Shown here: piece by piece, positions 21,931-32,346 of the stretch | Layout of the letters: each line of letters begins with the position of its first letter | Position numbering within the stretch: the first letter of the stretch is position 1 | DNA from: Prorocentrum cordatum | Lineage: Eukaryota; Sar; Dinophyceae; Prorocentrales; Prorocentraceae | DNA length: 64,000 nt | Direction of reading: 5' to 3' | Assembly: GCA_963575745.1 (NCBI GenBank) | Contig: CAUYUJ010000337.1 | Coordinates: 482,958 to 546,957 of the forward strand | Made by a program: the position numbers and the translations under genes | The notes under the pieces: model-generated | The model's database searches: none | What the model was told of the DNA's origin: nothing | Seen by the model: only the letters and a program-made list of their open reading frames with translations

Positions 21931-22501
21931 AAATGTTAAAATGTCAATGCGAAGACGAGTATCCAGGCTGGCCGGGTCCTGGTATTTGGCGAGTGCCTTG
22001 TTGGCCATGTCAGTCAAGCTCTGCAACCTCAGTGGGTCCAGCCGAGGGTCAAGCAATCACTGTCAAGCATTTATGCAAGTAGGGCGGAGCGAATCCGATT
22101 GATGCATCAGCAGGTGCTCTGGAGCTACTCCGATGGCAACGCTACCAGTCCCATCTGACTGTGAAGGCATGCATCAAGTTACCACACACATATATATGAG
22201 CAAAGACCATCAATGCCACGAGCGAAGATCATGAAAGCCTCCTGCAGGCAACGAAAACATGCATGGATAAATCCTGGCACTACTGAGCCCACGACATCTC
22301 GATGCCCACCACCTTCTCAAACGGATGAAGGAGGCCAGCAGCTATGCACGCCTTACCAGCACCGCTGCCGAGGTCAAGGAACATGCCCTTGTTCTCAAAC
22401 AGCGGACCATGGTCAGCCTTGATTCTGTTCAACAGGCGGTTGATGACCTGCAACTCTATCTCATGGTAGGTGAACCCTGGCTTGTCCAGGCCTTTGCGGT
22501 G
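21931..22501 (-). CDS. DOT1-like SAM-dependent methyltransferase, two exons
   Basis: Exon 22501-22296 encodes GFTYHEIELQVINRLLNRI, then the SAM-binding core FLDLGSGAGKACIAAGLLHP and KVVGIEM. The D-x-G-x-G-x-G loop followed by a helix and VVGIE is motif I of class I methyltransferases; a preceding Y-x-E-(I/T) and the sequence around it resemble DOT1-type histone H3-K79 methyltransferases. Read on, it would hit TAG, but an intron from GAGAT|GTCGTG (22295) to CTGAG|G (22028) joins it in frame to 22027-21931, encoding LTDMANKALAKYQD and RLRIDILTF, the helix that normally follows motif I. The acceptor is AG|G as usual in dinoflagellates. The end of the second exon (before GTGTC) and the start of the first (after CGAAG) are tentative. 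Motifs after post-I were not found. The methyltransferase fold is firm; the DOT1 subfamily is likely, not certain. Confidence 0.62.
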
Positions 22502-22859
22502 CTTCGAACATCAAACTACGCATATCAATAACCATTGCAAGCTTGATCCGCGATCATGCGCTCAACGTAGACAATAAATTAACAGAGCACGGGCTAAGCA
22601 CAATGTCCTCTGCAATGCTTTCATAGATGCGTCTATACATGTCTATTGTGTGCACCTGGGTGCAATGACGTCGAGAAACTAATTAGGTATGTACGGAATG
22701 GGAGGCGTCGCACAAGAAAAGCTTCAACCAACTATCACAGCAAAACTGTCATACATAAGCAACGCTTCATTATCATGTTTATTGCTGAGGGGGAACCTCA
22801 TGAGCATACTGTATGCACTACCAAATATATTCGCTGCTTTGAGACTGCTCATGTTCTGC

Positions 22860-23010
22860 CTCGTATCCTCCTCCTCATTATCCTTTTCCTGCTCCGCTGT
22901 TCCTGATCTTGCTGCTGGTTCTCCACGGTCCTGCGCCTGACTAATGGCTCGCGATCGTCCCAGATGAGCATACGTTTCTTCACACTGTGCACCTTACATA
23001 CGAATTCGCC
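22860..23010 (-). CDS. Possible upstream exon (basic, Gln/Arg-rich)
   Basis: A minus-strand frame reads VHSVKKRMLIWDDREPLVRR, then a Gln/Arg/Glu-rich tail. Its composition differs from the surroundings and it lies upstream of the methyltransferase exons on the same strand. No splice partner was found, and the Arg/Lys-rich end may be repeat-like. Confidence 0.25.
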
Positions 23011-23019
23011 AGCTTGACA

Positions 23020-24600
23020 AGCTGCCTGCGGATTCGAGACCCTGGGCTGTGGAAGCACTGTGTCTGTGCAGACTCAGGCGGGCAATTTTGCTGTGGGTGG
23101 CGGGCTTCCGCCCGCGCGACTCCGCCCATCAGGACGGGCGCGCATGGTCAGACTGGGAGCGCATCCTGCAATTGCACCAAGGTTCCTCTGGGACAGGTGG
23201 GGCAGGTGTGGGCCCACCCGACGGGGGGGCAGAGCTGCGGGACCCGGGAACTGTCCGTTGTTGTCCTGCACTCCCGAGCCTGAATGCGGGCGAGGCACCG
23301 TGGCATTGACCTCCAACGGGCTCAGAAAACTGGCACCGCCTCTACTAAAGCAGCATCTCTTGACGCGCACGCGGCGAGCAGCCCGCGCGGCCCTCGAACG
23401 ACAGGCCACTGCCGTTTTTTGATTTCAAGAAGCCAGTCTCCTAGCACAGGCGCACCGGAGCGTGGCTCGCTAGGTCCGCAATGCAGGCAAGTGGCTAGCA
23501 GTAATTCGACAGGCAATGCGTGGCGAGAGGAAACATCAACGCAGCGTGCCGAACCGTCAGCACTTCGGCCTGTGAGCCGCCTCGAACGGCGTGCGTTGCG
23601 GCCACTGTATTATTCGTCTTGGTCCTGGGGGGAAATAAAACGCTGTACCTGACGACGCCTGCCCGCGCCTCCGCCAACAGGAGACGGGAACTCCCTCACG
23701 CCGAACACCAACTCGGGAAGTGCGGGCCCCGCCGACGGGGGCCGCGCTGGGGCGTCGCAGGGGTGGGGCCGACGGGGGGGCGGGCGCAACGCTCACGCCC
23801 ACCAGCGGTGCGCCCGTCCCCAGTCGGCTCTCCGCGGCCCACCCTGGTCCTCTCGCGATGTTTTGGCGTCGCGGACCCGCGCGCGGCGACGAGGCGCGGA
23901 GAGTCGAGCGCAGGCAATGGAAAGCGCTGGGGGTACTCAGTCGGCGGCGGACCGCGCAGGGGACAGGGCCCAACAAGAGCTCGGGGCGGGCCTGCGGGGC
24001 TCCGCGGGCGATTCACGCGGAGGGGGGGTCGCGCGCCCGCGCCGAGGGCGGCGGCCCTCCCCCGAGCGGGAAAGCGCGCGCGCGCCTCGCCGCCCGGCCG
24101 GCGTGCGTGCGCGGGCTGCCCTCTGAGGCCTGGGCCGCTCGCCTTCCTCTCGGCGAGGGAGGCCGCCTTGGCATCCTTCGGGCGGAAAGGGGCCGGGGCC
24201 GTCGGGGTCGCGGGTCGGTCTCGACGGCGCGGCGAGCACGGGCGATGTCCCTCCCGCGCTTTCCCGGCACCGGCAGGCAGGGGGGCGACGAGAGGGGTGG
24301 GAGGTACGGAGGGATCGCCAGAGGGAGGGCGGCGGAGAAGGGGGGATGGAACGGGTGTAGGCGGGCTGGATGGTGGGATATACGGACCGACGGAAGGAGG
24401 GAAGAGAGGGAGTAAGCAGTCGAGGTGGAGGCGAAGGAAGAGAAACTGAAAATCATTAAATTATATGAAACGTTAAGACTGTCACGGAACCTTGGAGTGT
24501 TCCCTGACACGATGACGTGACGAGAAGCCAAAACTGCAGAGGGAGACTGTTGACCCGCATGGGGCTTCAAACCGGTGATGTCCGAGGGTCCCAGCGGAAG
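23020..24600. other. GC-rich spacer, no supported gene
   Basis: Frames longer than 200 codons exist on both strands at 23520-24450, but all are Arg/Gly/Pro-rich and mutually shadowing, which indicates composition rather than coding. Confidence 0.45.
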
Positions 24601-24633
24601 CAAGACACTTGAAAAGAATGAAGGTACAGAGGC

Positions 24634-25129
24634 GTGCCGCTTACCCTCGGCGCGGGCCTCAAACTGAAAGGTCGGCGCTCCACGATGCATCTGAAACGTG
24701 GGTGTCCAGATCGACGTATCGAGAATCCGCGGGATGACGTGGACAATTCATGGATTCTCCACCACTTTGCATCCGACTGCAATCTGGAGCTCGGACTTTT
24801 CAACACTCAGGCTGCGCTTCCGTCATGCCTGCCCAGTGCACGAGAAGGGCGCGCTGGAGTGGGGAGAGCAGGAGCGGGAGCGGTTCTTCGAGGTACCCGT
24901 GCTGATTCACCTCCTGCGGCCCAAACATAATGATTTTGTTCGCAACGCCGACCGCAGAGGTCTGGGCCCTTCCCCCAGGGCAGGCTTTTCATCCCCTGCT
25001 GTTTTTTGGCAGACCCTGGGCCTGGGAAGGGCCCCTGGAGGCCCAAGATCCGCCGACCGCGTCAGCGTGCGCAAGGGGCTCGTCCGAATGAACAGCGAGG
25101 GTGAGGAGCTCTACGAAGTAGTGGGCTGA
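24634..25129 (+). pseudogene. Possible gene remnant on the plus strand, unknown product
   Basis: 24634-24820 reads HLKRGCPDRRIENPRDDVDN then SWILHHFASDCNLELGLFN. At about 24820 the better frame shifts to RHACPVHEKGALEWGEQERE, RFFEVPVLIHLLRPKHNDFV, ending near 25129. Either an indel or a short intron separates them. This is one of very few plus-strand coding signals in the window. On the minus strand the same DNA holds a shorter block ending GAG|GTAAGC (PTFQMHRGAPTFQFEARAE), so the true strand is not settled. No family recognised. Confidence 0.25.
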
Positions 25130-25375
25130 GACCCTGCTCCTTTGAATCACGTCGGAGACGCATCGAGGCACCCCATTGCTTCTCCCCCGGTGGCAGGCAA
25201 GGCGAGGAGGTAAGAGACAAGACGCGGGATGGAAAAATGACCCATCGCTGGAAGTGGCCCCTATATGGCGCTCAAGTTCGACGGCGCCTCGAGGTCTCGA
25301 GGTCGGCAGATATGGCAGCGCTACCACGAGCCAAGGCAGCGCTGGACATGGAGCATGGCGTTCGCAATGCGTTCC
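25111..25375 (+). repeat. Dispersed repeat, copy A
   Basis: About 265 bases align in the same orientation with 60182-60440 at roughly 70-75% identity by eye. Shared blocks include a GTAGT-AGCTCAGA-type start, ATCACGTCG-GACG-ATCGAGG, GGCAAGC-AG, GTAAGAGAC, GGTGCCTCGA-GTC-CGAGGT and GCGCTACC-TGAGCCAAGG. No reading frame is conserved. No terminal repeats were identified. It looks like an old non-autonomous interspersed element. Confidence 0.7.
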
Positions 25376-25506
25376 CCTTTTTACCTGACAGCAAAGACTG
25401 ATAGGTTTCTAGAAGGGTCAAAAGAGAGCATCATGACTCCCCAGGGGGGTCCGGGCGGCATCCGGACAGGGATCCGCGGAAGTCGTTTTAAGCAAACAGT
25501 TACACA

Positions 25507-25830
25507 CTTCGTGGTCTTCGAGGTCCCAGAACTCCATTCCTGGGCATGATTTTGAATGCCCGGAGCCAACTGTAGGCCACTTCGTGGTCTTCGAATTGCC
25601 AGAACTCCATCCCTGGGCATGATTTTGAATGCCCGGAGCCAACTGTAGGCCACTTCGTGGTCTTCGAGATCCCAGAATTCCATGAATGCCCGGAGCCAAC
25701 TGTAGGCCACTTCGTGCTCTTCGAGGTCCCAGAACTCTACTTCTGGGCATGATTTTGAATGCCCGGAGCCAACTGTAGGCCACTTCGTGTTCTTCGAGTT
25801 CCCAGAACTCCATTCCCAAGCCACATGTTG
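25507..25830. repeat. 73-bp minisatellite, about 4.5 units
   Basis: The unit contains CTTCGTGGTCTTCGAGGTCC, CAGAACTCCATTCCTGGGCA, TGATTTTGAATGCCCGGAGC and CAACTGTAGGCCA. Unit starts are near 25507, 25580, 25653, 25709 and 25782; one unit is shortened to 56 bases. The array runs directly into the GAGGCT array. Confidence 0.92.
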
Positions 25831-25835
25831 AATGC

Positions 25836-27378
25836 TGAGGCAGGCTGAGGCTGAGGCTGATGCAGGCTGAGGCTGAGGCAGGCTGAGGCTGAGGCCGAGG
25901 CTGAAGGCAGACTGAGGCTGAGGCTGAAGCAGGCTGAGGCTGAGGCTGAGGCTGAGGAGGCTGGCAGGCTGAGGCTGAGGCTGAGGCTGATGCAGGCTGA
26001 GGCTGAGGCTGAGGCTGAGGCTGATGCAGGCTGAGGCTGAGGCTGAGGCTGCAGGCTGATGCTGAGGCAGGCTGAGGCTGAGGCTGAGGCTGATGCAGGC
26101 TGAGGCTGAGGCAGGCTGAGGCTGAGGCCGAGGCTGAAGGCAGACTGAGGCTGAGGCTGAAGGCAGGCTGAGGCTGCAGGCTGAGGCAGGCTGAGGCTGA
26201 GGCTGAGGCAGGCTGAGGCTGAGGCAGGCTGAGGCTGAGGCCGAGGCTGAAGGCAGACTGAGGCTGAGGCTGAAGCAGGCTGAGGCTGAGGCTGAGGCTG
26301 AGGCTGAGGCTGAGGAGGCTGAGGCTGAGGCTGAGGCTGAGGCAGGCTGAGGCTGAGGAGGCTGAGGCAGGCTGAGGCTGAGGCTGAAGGCTGAGGCTGA
26401 GGCTGCAGGCTGAGGCTGAGGCAGGCTGATGCTGAGGCAGGCTGAGGCTGAGGCTGAGGCTGATGCAGGCTGAGGCTGAGGCAGGCTGAGGCTGAGGCCG
26501 AGGCTGAAGGCAGACTGAGGCTGAGGCTGAAGCAGGCTGAGGCTGAGGCTGAGGCAGGCTGAGGCTGAGGCTGAGGCAGGCTGATGCTGAGGCAGGCTGA
26601 GGCTGAGGCTGAGGCTGATGCAGGCTGAGGCTGAGGCAGGCTGAGGCTGAGGCCGAGGCTGAAGGCAGACTGAGGCTGAGGCTGAAGCAGGCTGAGGCTG
26701 AGGCTGAGGCAGGCTGAGGCTGAGGCAGGCTGAGGCTGCTGAGGCAGGCTGAGGCTGAGGCTGAGGCTGATGCAGGCTGAGGCTGAGGCAGGCTGAGGCT
26801 GAGGCCGAGGCTGAAGGCAGACTGAGGCTGAGGCTGAAGCAGGCTGAGGCTGAGGCTGAGGCAGGCTGAGGCTGAGGCTGAGGCAGGCTGATGCTGAGGC
26901 AGGCTGAGGCTGAGGCTGAGGCTGATGCAGGCTGAGGCTGAGGCAGGCTGAGGCTGAGGCCGAGGCTGAAGGCAGACTGAGGCTGAGGCTGAAGCAGGCT
27001 GAGGCTGAGGCTGAGGCAGGCTGAGGCTGAGGCTGAGGCAGGCTGATGCCGAGGCTGATGCTGAGGCTGAGGCTGGTGCAGGCTGATGCTGAGGCAGGCT
27101 GAGGCTGAGGCCGAGGCTGAAGGCAGACTGAGGCTGAGGCCGAAGCAGGCTGAGGCTGAGGCTGAGGCCGAGGCCGAGGCCGAGGCTGAGGCAGACTGAG
27201 GCTGAGGCTGAGGCTGAGGCTGAGGCTGATACAGGCTGAGCCTGAGGCAGGCTGATGCTGAGGCCGAGGCTGAAGGCAGACTGAGGCTGAGGCTGGAGCA
27301 GGCTGAGGCTGAGGCTGAGGCAGGCTGAGTCTTAGGCTGAGGCAGGCTGATGCTGAGGCAGGCTGAGGCTGAGGCTGT
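25836..27378. repeat. GAGGCT hexamer array, 1.5 kb, with higher-order units
   Basis: Arrays of GAGGCT are punctuated by CAGGCTGA, GCTGATGCAG, GAGGCCGAG and GCTGAAGGCAGACTGAG. The block GAGGCCGAGGCTGAAGGCAG, ACTGAGGCTGAGGCTGAAGC recurs about ten times, giving a higher-order period of about 130-190 bases. A 676-codon frame on the minus strand (Ser/Ala/Gln/Pro) is a product of the hexamer and is not annotated as a gene. Confidence 0.95.
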
Positions 27379-28720
27379 GACTGCGACTGCCGCTACCACT
27401 GCGACTGCCATCGCGAATGCGACTGCGACTGCGAGAACAACAGAATTCTACAACTGGAATATCATCTGAATCTTAAGGGAAATGCTTCCAAATATGCTCC
27501 TACACATCGCTGCTAGGTTGCTTTGCCGGGATAATGAACTCCCGTTCAAAGTCGGGGAGGGGAGGGGCCGAATGCCAGATCAAATCCCAAATGTAATCGC
27601 ATTAGCAAGACAAGAAAGGAACGCGCATGGTTTGCTTTCCCCGCAGCGCAGCAATATATCAAGGCGAGAACGAGGCAACACATACTATTAGGGCACGTCA
27701 CGGGCAAGACCACGTGACGCACCGCATGTAAGTATGGGCGGTCGTGGGCAAGACCGCACGGCGGGGGCGTCAAGCCAAGCTGTCTGACTGTCATACGTCA
27801 GACGTCAACGAGCGCGAAGCAAAGGGGATACCTGACCAAACTGTCAGGCGTCAGAGCTGGGCAAAACAATGGCCCGTGTCCAGGCTGATACTGGCATGTT
27901 GCTCGTGTCCACGCATCTGTCGGCTATGAATTCGCCAGCCGTATACCGTATCCGCTAGCCCTGAATAGAGCATGTCTATGTCGGTGCGGCTGTTTTGTTG
28001 CCTAGAAAGGGTAAATGCGTATTGACATTATGTCTGAAAAACTGTTTCGTGTCCGTTACCTGCAATATAAACTCACGGTCAATACAACCCTTACCATCGG
28101 CTGCCACCTCCCGTGTCACACCACTGTACGCTATGAACTACGCGTCAATCCATCATCTGTCGTATCCAGCGGATATGTCCTAACAGGGTACACTCAGTTA
28201 GCTTATTCCAGTCCTTACTCGATGAGGATATGATGACCGACTAAGCGACCACTTAGCTCTAACATGTTATTGATGTGCGTGGGCGTTAGTAGTTAAGCCC
28301 AAAGCTCATGTAGCGTCATAATAATGGTAGGGTAGCAGTCTTCCAAAGCATGGGCTGCAACTAAGGGTTCAGCTGAGTAGCTGGAACGCACCTGCAAACG
28401 ATGTGAGTTGCAGCATGCGTCGATTAGATGTACGAGTCCGCGCAGTAAGAGGTTGGCTCCTCGCATGCCATGCCCCATGATACATCATTGGCGTCGCCGT
28501 TGAGGCGACGATAGTCGGAGTCAGTATGAAGATCCACTTCTCCTGTCAGTTTCATAAATTGATACATGATTCCCAACTCCATTGGTTGGTATCTCGTTTT
28601 GAATGGATCAATGGTTTCCACCTCTCCTCCTCCTCCTCCTCCTCCCCCTCCTCCCACCTCCTCCCTGTTCCCTCCTCTTCCTCTCTCCTACCGCCTGCCT
28701 TCTGCCTCTTGCCTCGTGCC
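27379..28720. other. Spacer, no supported gene
   Basis: Base composition drops toward balanced here. Several frames of 60-80 codons are open on both strands, but none shows a motif or credible splice borders. A (CTC)n pyrimidine tract lies at 28620-28690. Confidence 0.4.
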
Positions 28721-28721
28721 C

Positions 28722-29745
28722 GTGGCCTGCAAACTGTTGTCACTTTCGTGGGCTCCCGGGAGGTCCATCGGAAAGGTGTCCCACGGGGGCCACCGTGAGA
28801 CCTCGCCGTCCCCGCCGGGCTGTGATCTGCGAAACTGTCGCCACATTCGTGGGTTCTTGGGAAGTCCAACGGAAGGGTGTCCCACGGGGACCACCATGAG
28901 ACCTCGCCGTCCCTGGGGGGGTGCGATCTGCGAAACTGTCGCCACTTTCGCGGGTTCCTGGGAGGTCCAGCGGAGGGATGTCCCCCGGGGGCCACCATGA
29001 GACCTCGCCATCCCTGGGAGGCTGCGCTTTCCGAAACTGTCGCCACATTCGAAGGTTTCTGCGAGGTCGAGCAGAGGGGTCCCACGAGAGCCACCATGAG
29101 ACGTCGCCGTCTCTGGGGGGGTGCGATCTGCGAGACTGTCGCCACCTTCGCGGGCTCCTGGGAGGTCCAGCGGAGGGGTGTCCCACGGGGGCCACCAAGA
29201 GACCTCGCCGATTGTGGGAGGGTGCGATCTGCGGAACTGTCGCCACTTTCGTGGGCTCCTGGGAAGTCCAAACGAGCGGTGTCCCACGGGGGCCACCATG
29301 AGATCTCGCCGTCCCTGGGGGGCTGCGATCTGCGAAACTGTCGTCGCGTTCGCGGGTTCCGGGGAGGTCCAGCAGAATGGTGCCCCACAGGGGCCACCGT
29401 GAGACCTCGCCGTCCCTGGGGGGCTGTGATCTGCGAAACTGCCGCCACTTCCGTGGGCTCATGGGGGTCCAGAGGAGGGGTGTCTCACGAAGACCACCAT
29501 GAAATCTCGCAGCCCCTGGGGGCTGCGATCTGCGAAACTGTCACCACCTTCGTGGGCTCCTTGGAGGCCTGGCGGAGGGGTGTCCCGCGCGGACCACCGT
29601 GGGACCTCGCCGTCCTATGGGGTTTGCGATCTGCGAAACTGTCGCCACATTCGTGGGTTCTTGGGATGCCCAGCAGAGTGACGTCATGCACCAGACCGAG
29701 ACCTCGCCATCCATGGTGGGTGGCGCGATCTGCAGCGCTCTGTCC
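28722..29745. repeat. About ten tandem 101-bp units
   Basis: A unit of about 98-104 bases (GTCCCACGGGGGCCACCATG, AGACCTCGCCGTCCCTGGGG, GGTGCGATCTGCGAAACTGT, CGCCACTTTCGTGGGTTCCT, GGGAGGTCCAGCGGAGGG). The GAAACTGTCGCCAC landmark recurs near 28829, 28933, 29033, 29131, 29233, 29334, 29437, 29534 and 29636. Because the period varies around a multiple of three and stops are rare, several frames stay open on both strands; they are not called as genes. The array fades out at 29745. Confidence 0.93.
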
Positions 29746-30230
29746 GTAGTGCACTCGGGCGCTTGCGGCGCTTGGCGCAGGGCGCTCGCTGTTCTGTCAT
29801 AGCGCGAGTGGCGCGTTCTGCGATGACAACCCAGCGCGACGCGCTGTTACTCCCACGAAGCATGCTTCCAGCCCCCCCTCGTCCGCGCGTCCACGTCTCC
29901 TTGCAGGCGCCTTCCTGCCAGCGATCTGACTCTTAAAAGCGACGCCGCGAATGTGCAACATGCGATTGTGGCCCGACGTTATTTGGCGAAGCGCTTAAGA
30001 GCACGGCGGGTCCGTCAGCACTTGCCGTTGTATTGAGCGGCCCGGTGTATGATCGCCGCATGTGCACAAAGGGTTGGGTGCGTCCCCGGGCAATGTTCTT
30101 TTGGTATTGTTGCAGTTTGCGCGTTGCGGCGTTGAGTCGTCGTAATTATTCGGCAATATCAAATATCTTGGACACGTTATAATGCAACTACATGCACCAT
30201 CAAACACACGTGCGTGATTAATGCATGTTC
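29746..30230. other. Spacer 3' of the copia pseudogene
   Basis: Begins with GCGCTTGCGGCGCTTGGCGC-type short repeats (29755-29840). No gene supported and no long terminal repeat recognised for the adjacent element. Confidence 0.4.
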
Positions 30231-30234
30231 TGAT

Positions 30235-30940
30235 GCACCGCGTGCGCAGACGAACAGATCGGATACGTTGTCGTCGCCGTTCCTTCCGCCGCTGCGCCCG
30301 TGAGTTCTGGGAGCTGCACAGCGCGAAGATCTTCGGCCGTGCAGCGCGCGGCGCAATGTGTATAACTGCGTTGGTTAAGTTAGCGCGCGTCGAACGTGCT
30401 TGCCACGCGCTCGACGCACTTGCCAATCGCACCCCCGACTCCTGCCATTTTTATGTCGTCGACGTGCTTGGCTGTCAAGAGGTTTGGGCTTGTTTCCAAG
30501 TCTTCATCGAGGGCAGTGGCTTTCAAGCCGACACCTCTTGCGATGGTCCTGCGTTTGAATAAGAAGGTCCTGGGGGCGTCCTGAGTGCCGGCGCCAGGCT
30601 TCAAGCACTGCAAGCAGCGCTTCGATTCGTCATGGGGCGCAAAGCCTGGCAACGCGCGCAGCGCCGAAGCTGAGTCAGGTGGAAGAGTCAAACAGACCGC
30701 GCGTTCTTTCTCTCCAGCGGCTTCCGCCAGTTCGCGATAAGTCGGGCCCTGCAAGGAAGCCTCGTCAATATCCATGCGTGCTATGATCTGCGGATTTTTG
30801 CGCGCGGCCGCGCAAACGATCTGTCCTTGACTTGCTCGGCGAGCCGCGCCTACGCGCGCTTCCGCGTCGAAGGCTTCGCCTTCCATGATGCCGCGAAGGA
30901 CGAGGCGAAGTCGGATGGTTTGTTCCGCTTCTTTTTCCAT
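30235..30940 (-). pseudogene. Copia reverse transcriptase domain
   Basis: An open frame from 30940 to 30380 reads RLRLVLRGIMEGEAFDAEAR, then RTS-like RRASQGQIVCAA, ARMDIDEASLQGPTYRELAE (the first catalytic Asp is in MDIDEAS), AAGEKERAVCLTLPPDS, LKPGAGTQDAPRTFLFKRR and finally LLTAKHVDDIKMAG, the copia form of the Y-x-D-D catalytic box, at about 30482-30447. After a stop at 30380 the same frame continues with NQRSYTHCA and LPELTGAA to about 30235, apparently with an internal deletion. The 5' part of the polymerase domain before RLRLVL was not found. Confidence 0.88.
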
Positions 30941-31136
30941 TGCTCACGACCTCCACTTATGCGCAGATCTAGATGGCGCGATGTTAGTGGCATGTTTGTA
31001 TCCTGCATCCTTGCGCAACTGTTCTCACATCATAGTTTGAGAGATGTGTGCTAGGCCTTGGGTATCTTGGCTGGTTCACCTGCGCGTCAATCTTCGCCGG
31101 GAGGTCGTCTTCCTTGACGACCATTGCGGCTGTGAC

Positions 31137-31137
31137 T

Positions 31138-31170
<33 letters not shown>

Positions 31171-31180
31171 GTATATGCGC
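31137..31180. repeat. (TA)n microsatellite inside the copia remnant
   Basis: TATATA with two GTATAT steps, between the RT block and the integrase linker. It interrupts the element and post-dates its decay. Confidence 0.9.
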
Positions 31181-31581
31181 GATAGCGGTTATCTGGCTGT
31201 CGCATAGTGATGCGCATTGTTGTTCTGTCAGAGCAACTCTGGCCATGTCGGTAATGAAGCAATGTTCGACGCACTGACCGTGTTCGCCCGAATCCAAGAA
31301 ATTCGTTCTGCCGTGTTCGGCGGCGACAGGCGTCGCCGGCGTCGTCGCGACGAGCGCAGCCGACGACCCGCCAGTGTCCTTGATCCTCGCCGGCTACAGT
31401 CGCGAGCGCGTGATTGCTTTTCTGCATTTCAGCGGGCGCAGAGCTTAACGACCCATGGGGTGGTCTCAAGTGGTCCGCATTTCTCTTGGACTTTCATGTC
31501 GAACTTCCATGCTATCAGCTTCTGAATCAATGTCAGATTCCTCGGCGATGCTCGGAAGTCTGCCTTCGAGAGCGGTTGGAG

Positions 31582-32346
31582 CTAGAGACTGCTACTGTTC
31601 TCTAGCGCTGCCGCCCGAGACTGGCGCGCCCGCCGGCCCCTCAAACTGGGATTTGTTTTTGCCGACGCCTGCCGAAGGTTTTGGGGCCTGGAGACGCTGG
31701 ATTCTTCGTGCGCGTGCAGACCCAATGATGTCGTGGATGTTGAGGGCTGTGAATTCGGGTTCGTAGTCGTGGAATCCCGGTGCAAAATCGTTGAAATAAT
31801 GTGCCAGGCTGCAGAAATCAGCACATGGCGCTGCAAGTGCACCGCGGATGCTCTTAGCCAGGCGCACAGAGACAACATTTTCGATGCGGGGATAGTTTCT
31901 CCGCAGAACTGCAGTGCATCCGCGTGCTTCCTTGTCTGCGGTCTGCAACTAGCCGAAAAGAATAAAGGGTGTCCCCGCTGGCGGGCTCGCGATGAAGGCC
32001 AGCGCCGCGCGCGTGGCCGTTGCGTCGGAGCCAACCTTGCGAACCATCGATACTTCCAGGTGCAATGCGGGACGTGCGTCTGGATACTGCACGAAAACTT
32101 CTGGACCGCCATCTACCGCCTGTCGTCCTTTGTTGGAGTCGAGCGGTGGTAGTCCACGAGGTCGCCAGGCCGATAGTAGCGGCGTCCTGCTGCCGTTGTT
32201 TTGGTGCGTATGGCTCGGCTAGTCTTGGCTACTGCTGTGGCCTGCCTTATAGCGTCAGTGCTTATTCCCTTTCCTCGTCGCTCCTGACTGTGGTCGAGCG
32301 TTTCTGCCACTTGCTCGTGGCCCAATGCCGGAGGTCTGGTCAACAA
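31582..32346 (-). pseudogene. Copia integrase C-terminal region and linker to RT
   Basis: 32346-32113 reads ATAVAKTSRAIRTKTTAAGR, then YYRPGDLVDYHRSTPTKDD, the conserved segment after the integrase core. A neighbouring frame continues GGPEVFVQYPDARPALHLEV, LAFIASPPAGTPFILFG, hits one TAG, and goes on LRRNYPRIENVVSVRLAKS, ALNIHDIIGSARARRIQRL to about 31592. Together they form the linker between integrase and RT. One frame change and one stop are visible. Confidence 0.8.

Noticed and set aside
22325-22531. Plus-strand frame of 68 codons
   Set aside because: It is the shadow of the methyltransferase exon on the minus strand, which carries a recognisable SAM-binding motif.
23520-24449. 309-codon plus-strand frame
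   Set aside because: Arg/Gly-rich in all frames on both strands, no domain or splice pattern.
25381-27411. 676-codon minus-strand frame, Ser/Ala/Gln/Pro-rich
   Set aside because: It is a translation of the GAGGCT hexamer array; six is a multiple of three, so frames stay open without selection. Only the last 100 codons leave the array, into the 73-bp repeats.
28722-29745. CRISPR-like array
   Set aside because: The 101-bp units are contiguous, diverged tandem copies with no unique spacers.
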